Program-made: the position numbers and the translations under genes
NCBI GenBank assembly: GCA_002401525.1
Contig: NVTH01000030.1
Location: forward strand, 6,938-17,396
Direction: 5' to 3'
DNA from: Moraxellaceae bacterium
Lineage (GTDB): Bacteria; Pseudomonadota; Gammaproteobacteria; Pseudomonadales; UBA3067
Length of the DNA: 10,459 nucleotides
The notes under the pieces: generated by a model
The model's input: the letters and a program-made list of their open reading frames with translations, nothing else
What the model was told of the DNA's origin: nothing
Databases searched by the model: none
In this document: positions 5,919-10,459 of the stretch, piece after piece
Layout of the letters: every line of letters starts with the position of its first letter
Numbering within the stretch: the stretch's first letter is position 1

Positions 5919-6578
5919 ATGAACCATAAAAATCAATTTAAATCATTAAAAGGCAACCCAGCCAAAATCGGACTGTTGGTACTCTCCCTCCTACTCTCAG
6001 GATTAGGCTGGGCAAACAATGATGATCCAATTTCAATGGGCTCTATTGTAATCTCAAAAAAAATAAACGACTACTCGATCTATGGCGTCAGCGGCGAAAT
6101 ACGCGACACCATAGAAGGACAACTCGCTATTTTAGGTGTGTCGGGTAAGATCAATGACCAATGGCGCTGGCACACAGAATATTTTGGGCTGTTCACGGAA
6201 CGTGCCACAGGTGACCTACACGATAACCGAGGCCGAGTAGCGCTCACCTACTCACAAAAATTTGAAGACTGGAGATTTTCCTTCCGCCCACTGCTTGAGT
6301 ACATCAATAGTGAGGTAGAAAATGGATTCCGATTACGCCCCAACGTCTCACTCTCGCATTCGCTCACACTGAAAGAGCAAGACATCACGCCTTTTGTAAG
6401 GCTTGAACCATTCTACGAGCAAAAAACTGAATTAGTCACCATGACGCTTTTTACATTAGGCGCAAGATGGGCCATTGATTCAAACATCTATATTAGCGGC
6501 AGCTATATTAGAGGTATTTCTCATCAACGAAATACCGACATTGAGGGCCCCTCAGCCTCCTTGATCATACGGCTTTAA
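5919..6578 (+). CDS. Outer-membrane beta-barrel protein, possibly DUF2490-like
   Basis: The product has 219 residues. A basic 16-residue n-region precedes a hydrophobic core, IGLLVLSLLLSGLGWA, with likely cleavage after Ala32. The mature chain is made of amphipathic strands alternating with charged turns: RWHTEYFGLFTE, NRGRVALTYSQKFEDWRFSFRPLLEYINS, RLRPNVSLSHSLTL, ITPFVRLEPFYEQKTELVTMTLFTLGARWAI, IYISGSYIRGI and ASLIIRL at the end. The pattern of NRGR/RLRP strands followed by an aromatic LEPFYEQ strand suggests a DUF2490-like or related eight- to ten-strand barrel, but this family call is tentative. No ligand motif is visible. AGAAGG lies eight bases upstream of the ATG. The gene is transcribed alone, away from the lipoprotein cluster and toward the leuA operon. 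The 3' end runs into a small tandem repeat that includes the stop codon. Confidence 0.75.
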   Translation: MNHKNQFKSLKGNPAKIGLLVLSLLLSGLGWANNDDPISMGSIVISKKINDYSIYGVSGEIRDTIEGQLAILGVSGKINDQWRWHTEYFGLFTERATGDLHDNRGRVALTYSQKFEDWRFSFRPLLEYINSEVENGFRLRPNVSLSHSLTLKEQDITPFVRLEPFYEQKTELVTMTLFTLGARWAIDSNIYISGSYIRGISHQRNTDIEGPSASLIIRL

Positions 6579-6608
6579 ATTTAGGCTTAAATTTAGACTT
6601 AGACTTAG
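6572..6608. repeat. Imperfect tandem repeat over the stop codon of the barrel gene
   Basis: GCTTTAAATTTAG (6572-6584), GCTTAAATTTAG (6585-6596), ACTTAG (6597-6602) and ACTTAG (6603-6608) follow one another without gaps. The TAA stop at 6576-6578 lies in the first unit, so duplication of the gene end by slippage is likely. Confidence 0.7.
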
Positions 6609-6621
6609 CCTTATTAAAACT

Positions 6622-6661
6622 AACCCAGAAGTGAACATTTAAACAAAATTACTTCTGGGTT
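6622..6661 (-). terminator. 11-bp stem hairpin between convergent genes
   Basis: AACCCAGAAGT (6622-6632) and ACTTCTGGGTT (6651-6661) are perfect inverted copies around an 18-base loop. On the minus strand the stem is followed by AGTTTTAAT, a modest U-tract, so it probably ends the leuA-holD-rimI transcript. On the plus strand GGCACTG follows, giving at best a weak stop for the barrel mRNA. Confidence 0.55.
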
Positions 6662-6691
6662 GGCACTGAGGCTACAGGTCACCCAAAAACA

Positions 6692-7165
6692 TCACACAAA
6701 GCTATAAGCCATAATGAGCGCGTCTTCTCTGCCGCTAGGGTCAGGGTAATAGTCTTTGCGGTGGCCTACCTCATTAAAGCCTAGAGAGAGATAAAGCTGA
6801 TAGGCGGATTTATTGGAAGGACGTACTTCGAGGTAAATTGCCTCTGCATGATAATCTTCAGCGCGCTCCATTAAATGATGCATCATTAAGCGACCGTAAC
6901 CATTGCCTTGATACTCAGGGTCAATGCATACATTCAGAATATGAGATTCCCCTGCAGCCACTGACAGCACGCCGTATCCACGGATACCTTTGCTCGTGTC
7001 AGCCACCCAACAACTGTAACCCGAACGCAAGCAATCACTAAACACCCCGTGGGTCCACGGATAGCGATAGGCGCGTCGTTCTATTTCTAAAATTTCCCGG
7101 AGGTCCGCTTCTAACATGGGCCGAATAGACATTTTTTGCTGATTTTCATGCATGACTGAAGCCAC
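6692..7165 (-). CDS. rimI: RimI, ribosomal protein bS18 N-alpha-acetyltransferase
   Basis: The product is a 157-residue GNAT-family enzyme that transfers acetyl from acetyl-CoA to the N-terminal Ala of ribosomal protein S18. The acetyl-CoA loop QGNGYG is at 86-91 within the family block ILNVCIDPEYQGNGYGRLMM. YLEVRPSNKSAYQLYLSLGF carries Glu113 and Tyr125, corresponding to the catalytic Glu103 and Tyr115 of Salmonella RimI. The RKDYYPDPSGREDALIMA ending (136-153) is also characteristic. I chose the GTG at 7165 because AAGGAG (minus strand 7179-7174) sits eight bases before it; the later ATGs at 7153 and 7132 have no ribosome binding site at the right distance. The N-terminus is therefore about ten residues longer than in E. 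coli. It is the last gene of the leuA operon, 19 bp after the holD-like gene, as in the E. coli holD-rimI pair. Confidence 0.94.
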   Translation of the reverse strand: MASVMHENQQKMSIRPMLEADLREILEIERRAYRYPWTHGVFSDCLRSGYSCWVADTSKGIRGYGVLSVAAGESHILNVCIDPEYQGNGYGRLMMHHLMERAEDYHAEAIYLEVRPSNKSAYQLYLSLGFNEVGHRKDYYPDPSGREDALIMAYSFV

Positions 7166-7184
7166 GGAAATCGCTCCTTGGCAA

Positions 7185-7961
7185 TTAACTACGAAACGGT
7201 TTTAAACTACCCCAAACCTTAGCTTTTTGTTCAGGGTTACGCAACAACTCGCCAAGACTGGGCAGCGCCAGATGGGTCATTGAGGGCTCAACTGAGTCTT
7301 TAAAATAGCGCCCAAAATTGGCCTCCAACTGAGCCCCAAAAACGATCAGACTAGAGGCCCCTGAGCGCTGGACTTGCGCATTTAAAAAGCTCGATAGCAT
7401 GATTTCCATGCTTGCCTGGTCATTCGACAAAAGCTGAGATTCAAGAGGCCATTTTAACAGCTGCATAGCACCCGGCTGCCAACGCAAGGCCAACAATATA
7501 TTGTGGAATAACGCGTGTTCTTGAGCCGAAAACCCAGGTGCGTAAGGATCGTCAAGTTGAGCCACCACCAATATGCCTCCATCAAATTGGCGGTATAAAG
7601 ACGTGAATGGAGCAGCCAAACTTGATTCCGACGAAGCAGAATCTGTTGAAGTGGTTAAAGGGGGTGCCGAAGGAATAGTTGGGGGCGTTATCAAAGACTC
7701 AGTGTCGGAGGTGGGCATACCCTTTGATAAGCTCGCATCAATCGCAGAGCTAGGCTGACCGCTGACTACAACCTCTGCAACAACCCCTGAAATAACCCCT
7801 GAAACAGGTGCTTCAACTGTTGCCTCGGCGGCTTGGGCTAGCCGCTCTGCTTCAAGCAGGCGATGTTGGCTCGCTCGATGCACCCATTGCTGGATACCCA
7901 GAGCGTCTAAATAGGCTTGCCGACGATTTCTTTGCATCACTTGTGTATTTTCTACAGTCAT
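7185..7961 (-). CDS. holD: Divergent HolD-like protein (DNA polymerase III psi subunit) with long linker
   Basis: The product has 258 residues, against 137 for E. coli HolD. Residues 13-29, RRQAYLDALGIQQWVHR, match the start of E. coli psi (RRDWQLQQLGITQWSLRR), the peptide that binds the clamp-loader collar. Residues 45-118 are low-complexity Ala/Val/Ser/Thr/Pro sequence, probably disordered. Residues 120-258 look like the folded, chi-binding part: GGILVVAQLDDP, FHNILLALRWQPGAMQLLKWPL, then SLIVFGAQLEANF and THLALPSLGELLRNPEQKAKVWGSLKPF, which matches the E. coli ending ASPALTDLRANPTARAALWQQI. In E. coli psi links chi, and thus SSB, to the tau/gamma loader. The place directly upstream of rimI is the same as in E. 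coli. No Shine-Dalgarno precedes the ATG at 7961, 14 bp after leuA; an ATG at 7937 is also possible. Such proteins may be named as unknown or TonB-like because of the linker. Confidence 0.75.
   Translation of the reverse strand: MTVENTQVMQRNRRQAYLDALGIQQWVHRASQHRLLEAERLAQAAEATVEAPVSGVISGVVAEVVVSGQPSSAIDASLSKGMPTSDTESLITPPTIPSAPPLTTSTDSASSESSLAAPFTSLYRQFDGGILVVAQLDDPYAPGFSAQEHALFHNILLALRWQPGAMQLLKWPLESQLLSNDQASMEIMLSSFLNAQVQRSGASSLIVFGAQLEANFGRYFKDSVEPSMTHLALPSLGELLRNPEQKAKVWGSLKPFRS
7782..7805. repeat. 12-bp tandem duplication in the linker of the holD-like gene
   Basis: AACCCCTGAAAT (7782-7793) is followed directly by AACCCCTGAAAC (7794-7805), differing in the last base. The unit is four codons, so a change in copy number keeps the frame. 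It encodes the repeated SGV pattern at about residues 54-61 and shows how the linker can grow. Confidence 0.75.
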
Positions 7962-7975
7962 AATTGAGGGGGCAT

Positions 7976-9532
7976 TTAAACCCCAGCACTTTCAACTTGG
8001 GGATGGGTTTTAAGCGCCTGAGAGGTTAATAAATTTAGCGCTGAAATATAGGCTTTCGCACTGGCGACGATAATATCAGTGTCCGCACCGTGCCCATTCA
8101 CAACCCGGCCGGCTAATTCAAGACGAACCGTGACTTCCCCCTGAGAATCGGTACCACTGGTAATGCCATTCACTAAGTACAACTGCAATGTGGTTTGGCT
8201 GTTAGCAATCTCCTCGATGGCTCGAAACGTCGCATCCACCGGCCCAGAACCTGAAGCAGATGCAGTCTGACTTTCCCCATCCACAATCACGCTAATTTCC
8301 GCTTTTGGCTTTTTCCCCATGCCTGACTCGCAGCTTAAGCCTTGTAATTTATAACGCTCGACCGCAGCATCTTTAATGGTATTACTCACTAAAGCCTGCA
8401 AATCTTCATCAAAGATCTCATGCTTCTTATCCGCCAATTCCTTAAATCGGACAAAGGCTTCTCCCATCGCGTCACGGTTCTCAAACGTAATGCCCAACTC
8501 CTCTAATCGCGCGACAAAAGCCGCCCGACCCGAGTGTTTGCCTAGGACCATTTTATTCGCTGCCCAACCGACGCTCTCCGCACGCATAATTTCATAGGTT
8601 TCACGGTGTTTTAACACCCCATCCTGATGAATTCCAGATTCATGGGCAAACGCATTGGCCCCCACGATCGCCTTGTTCGGTTGTACCGGAAACCCGGTGA
8701 TGGACGAGACTAGTCGTGAAGTAGGCACAATTTCTCGAGTCTCAATGCCGCTTTCAACCGGAAATAAATCTTTACGGGTTTGCACCGCCATCACCACTTC
8801 TTCCAACGACGCATTGCCTGCTCGCTCCCCAAGGCCATTAATGGTGCACTCAATTTGGCGAGCGCCAGTCATCACAGCAGCAAGAGAATTAGCCACGGCT
8901 AAGCCCAAATCGTTGTGGCAATGAACGGAGAAAATGGCTTTATGCGCATTGGGGACGCGTTCGATGATTTGCTCAATAGTCGAAGCAAATTGAGCAGGAA
9001 TGTTATAGCCCACGGTATCGGGAATATTGATGGTGCGAGCACCCGCATCAATAGTGGCCTCAATGATACGGCACAAAAAATCTATTTCAGAGCGTCCCGC
9101 ATCCTCACAGGAAAACTCCACATCAGCGACCTGGTTTCGAGCCCTCTTGACCGCATGCACGGCCAACTCAATGACTTCCTCGGGAGGCAGTCGTAACTTG
9201 TGCTGCATATGAATCGGGGAAGTCGCAATGAAGGTATGAATTCGCGGGTTAACAGCCGATTTTAATGCCTCGGCAGCGCGATCGATATCACCGTCCATGA
9301 CTCGAGCCAAGCTACACACCTGGCAATCTTTAATCACCTCGGCGACCGCCGCAACCGACTCGAAATCGCCCTGACTAGAAATGGCAAACCCAGCTTCAAT
9401 CACATCCACCTTAAGCCGCTCAAGCGCTATAGCAATGCGTACCTTTTCTTCCTGGTTCATGGTTGCGCCGGGGCTTTGTTCACCATCACGCAGCGTTGTA
9501 TCAAATATAATTAAACGATCTTTGGTACTCAT
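7976..9532 (-). CDS. leuA: 2-isopropylmalate synthase, LeuA type I
   Basis: The product has 518 residues, close to the 523 of E. coli LeuA. It joins acetyl-CoA and 2-oxoisovalerate to give 2-isopropylmalate, the first committed step of leucine synthesis. The DRE-TIM barrel starts with [12 protein letters not shown] (11-22), where Arg15 and Asp16 are catalytic and metal-binding. [16 protein letters not shown] (203-218) supplies metal ligands His204 and His206, and [15 protein letters not shown] (232-246) includes Asn240. [13 protein letters not shown] (297-309) and [10 protein letters not shown] (329-338) belong to the linker subdomains, and the C-terminal region (about 390-505) is the LeuA dimerisation/leucine-feedback domain. 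The frame includes a TTG directly before the ATG at 9532; GGAG six bases upstream supports the ATG. It heads an operon with the holD-like gene (14-bp gap) and rimI. leuB, leuC and leuD are not in the window. Confidence 0.97.
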   Translation of the reverse strand: MSTKDRLIIFDTTLRDGEQSPGATMNQEEKVRIAIALERLKVDVIEAGFAISSQGDFESVAAVAEVIKDCQVCSLARVMDGDIDRAAEALKSAVNPRIHTFIATSPIHMQHKLRLPPEEVIELAVHAVKRARNQVADVEFSCEDAGRSEIDFLCRIIEATIDAGARTINIPDTVGYNIPAQFASTIEQIIERVPNAHKAIFSVHCHNDLGLAVANSLAAVMTGARQIECTINGLGERAGNASLEEVVMAVQTRKDLFPVESGIETREIVPTSRLVSSITGFPVQPNKAIVGANAFAHESGIHQDGVLKHRETYEIMRAESVGWAANKMVLGKHSGRAAFVARLEELGITFENRDAMGEAFVRFKELADKKHEIFDEDLQALVSNTIKDAAVERYKLQGLSCESGMGKKPKAEISVIVDGESQTASASGSGPVDATFRAIEEIANSQTTLQLYLVNGITSGTDSQGEVTVRLELAGRVVNGHGADTDIIVASAKAYISALNLLTSQALKTHPQVESAGV

Positions 9533-9579
9533 CAAATGCTCCAGGAATAACAGGTCTGATACATTGGGTTATGAAATAG

Positions 9580-9585
9580 ATTATA
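9580..9585 (-). promoter_or_regulatory. Candidate -10 of the leuA promoter
   Basis: A perfect TATAAT lies on the minus strand at 9585-9580, 47 bp before the leuA ATG. At 16-18 bp upstream only AACCCA, GAACCC or AGAACC is found, so the -35 is poor and an activator may be needed. The resulting leader of about 40 bases is too short for a leucine-type attenuator, and no leader peptide with leucine codons is visible. Confidence 0.45.
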
Positions 9586-9604
9586 AAGTAGCTCTGTCTA
9601 TTGG

Positions 9605-9643
9605 GTTCTAGATACAGTTCTAGAAAGATACAACGCTAGAAAG
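9605..9643. repeat. Repeated CTAGA motifs upstream of leuA
   Basis: GTTCTAGA occurs at 9605-9612 and 9617-9624. CTAGAAAG occurs at 9620-9627 and 9636-9643, and GATACA at 9611-9616 and 9627-9632. The motifs repeat at 12- and 16-bp steps just upstream of the candidate leuA -10. They may be a cluster of regulator sites or an imperfect tandem duplication. Confidence 0.5.
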
Positions 9644-9661
9644 CCAGTGAATTTTGGCCTA

Positions 9662-9693
9662 CATTGTAGCGGCACCATGGTGCCGGCATTGTA
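9662..9693. repeat. 16-bp palindrome flanked by 7-bp direct repeats
   Basis: CGGCACCATGGTGCCG (9670-9685) is a perfect palindrome. On each side lies the same heptamer, CATTGTA (9662-9668 and 9687-9693). It sits 15 bp after the stop of the hydrolase gene and upstream of leuA. As RNA it folds into a 6-bp stem with loop CATG but lacks a T-run, so it is not a standard terminator. An operator or small mobile-repeat footprint is possible. Confidence 0.6.
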
Positions 9694-9700
9694 ACGATAA

Positions 9701-10459
9701 TTACAGAGAAACGCCCTCTACTCGATACCACAACTCCTCTTTTTCCACCGCAACCCGCTGTTCAGCAAACTTTATCAGGTGCGCTTTCAGGGACAACTGA
9801 CCCGCAGGATGCAAAAACACCGGTACATCGTCATAAACCGGGGCCGTCAAATCCGCCAAACTAATCCCCTCGTCGGTACTCAATAGATCAAAGACCTTGC
9901 GCTCGCGCTTTAATCGATGCGCTTTGGTGTGCTCAATGACCGCCTTACACTGATCCATCACATGACCATGGGCCGGAGCCAATGCCTCAATATCATATTG
10001 AAACAGTGTGTCCAATGACTCCATATAATCACTCATATTGCCATCTGGCGGCGCGATAATAACGCTTGAGCCTTGCATTATATGATCGCCGGTAATAAGC
10101 ATTTTCTGCTCACGTAGCAGATAGCACATATGGTTCGACGCATGCCCTGGCGTAAATATCGCTTCGACAGTGAATTCATCCGTCTCTAGGCAATAGCCGT
10201 GACTAGGAATCACGTCGGGCTTGAAGGTGGTGTCTTGGTTCGCCCCTTGAGGCGCTGGAATACCAATGACTTCAACAGGCTGACTGACCTCTTCTAAAAT
10301 TAATTTCACCGCCGGCGAGTGATCAGCGTGGGTGTGGGTGGTTAATATCCATTCAATATTGGGCCCTACTTCGTCCAATAGGGCCTTTACATGCTTCGTA
10401 CTCGCAGGCCCAGGATCAATCACAGCCACTCGATTGGATCCAAGAATATAGGTATTAGT
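9701..10459 (-). CDS. Metallo-beta-lactamase-fold hydrolase, LACTB2-type (partial, N-terminus outside)
   Basis: The frame is open from the TAA at 9701-9703 to the right edge, giving 252 residues. The GTG at 10429 lies inside conserved text (TNTYILGSNRVAVIDPGP), so the true start is beyond the window. Metal-binding motifs of the metallo-beta-lactamase fold are all present: THTHADHS (His42, His44, Asp46, His47 of the visible part), GHASNHMCYLL, ITGDHIM and APAHGHV. The region after about residue 165 (AHRLKRERKVFDLLS to KAHLIKFAEQ) looks like the small C-terminal winged-helix domain of the LACTB2 group, some of which are endoribonucleases; others in this broad family are thioesterases or glyoxalase-like. 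The substrate cannot be told. It is co-directional with leuA, but a 168-bp gap with a candidate promoter separates them. Confidence 0.88.
   Translation of the reverse strand, partial: TNTYILGSNRVAVIDPGPASTKHVKALLDEVGPNIEWILTTHTHADHSPAVKLILEEVSQPVEVIGIPAPQGANQDTTFKPDVIPSHGYCLETDEFTVEAIFTPGHASNHMCYLLREQKMLITGDHIMQGSSVIIAPPDGNMSDYMESLDTLFQYDIEALAPAHGHVMDQCKAVIEHTKAHRLKRERKVFDLLSTDEGISLADLTAPVYDDVPVFLHPAGQLSLKAHLIKFAEQRVAVEKEELWYRVEGVSL

Noticed and set aside
8376..9212. Several rightward frames of 60-93 codons opposite leuA
   Set aside because: They are mirror frames of a strongly conserved enzyme gene and lack credible starts.
9670..9685. Palindrome as terminator of the hydrolase gene
   Set aside because: No T-run follows the stem on either strand, so it does not meet the rho-independent pattern.
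9533..9700. leuL-type attenuator before leuA
   Set aside because: There is no small leucine-rich ORF, no alternative stem pair and no T-run terminator; the candidate -10 leaves only about 40 bases of leader.

Overview
The window reads as chromosomal DNA of a Gram-negative gammaproteobacterium. It carries outer-membrane lipoproteins with clear lipoboxes, two small outer-membrane beta-barrels, a type I LeuA, and a holD-rimI pair in the order known from E. coli. The moderate to low GC content and AT-rich spacers would suit a marine oceanospirillalean or alteromonadalean relative, but this is inference and no species can be named.

Layout from left to right: (1) the C-terminal end of an unrecognised rightward gene (2-313). 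(2) A rightward small OmpA-like barrel gene (495-1046), ended by a strong bidirectional terminator (1084-1111). (3) A leftward envelope cluster, in transcription order: a FlgT/CsgG-like periplasmic protein (5030-3783), a COG3014 lipoprotein (3638-2217), a YcfL lipoprotein (2163-1756) and LpoB (1759-1148). The last two overlap by four bases. (4) A gene-poor, AT-rich spacer of about 0.9 kb (5031-5918). It holds an 11-bp tandem repeat of phased A-tracts, a leftward terminator with no obvious gene to end, a dyad, and a promoter/operator-like palindrome. (5) A rightward outer-membrane barrel gene of uncertain family (5919-6578). (6) A leftward leuA - holD-like - rimI operon (9532-6692) ending in a hairpin shared with the convergent barrel gene. 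(7) The larger part of a leftward LACTB2-type metallo-beta-lactamase-fold hydrolase (9701-10459) that runs off the right edge.

Two themes stand out. The four-gene envelope cluster extends the ycfL-lpoB pair of E. coli with two further exported proteins, one of them a second CsgG/TolB-type protein, which suggests a shared job at the outer membrane or in peptidoglycan-synthase activation. The gene between leuA and rimI looks like a divergent psi subunit (HolD) of the DNA polymerase III clamp loader. Both recognisable psi segments are present, but a low-complexity linker of about 75 residues separates them. No mobile element, CRISPR array, phage gene, tRNA or rRNA was recognised.
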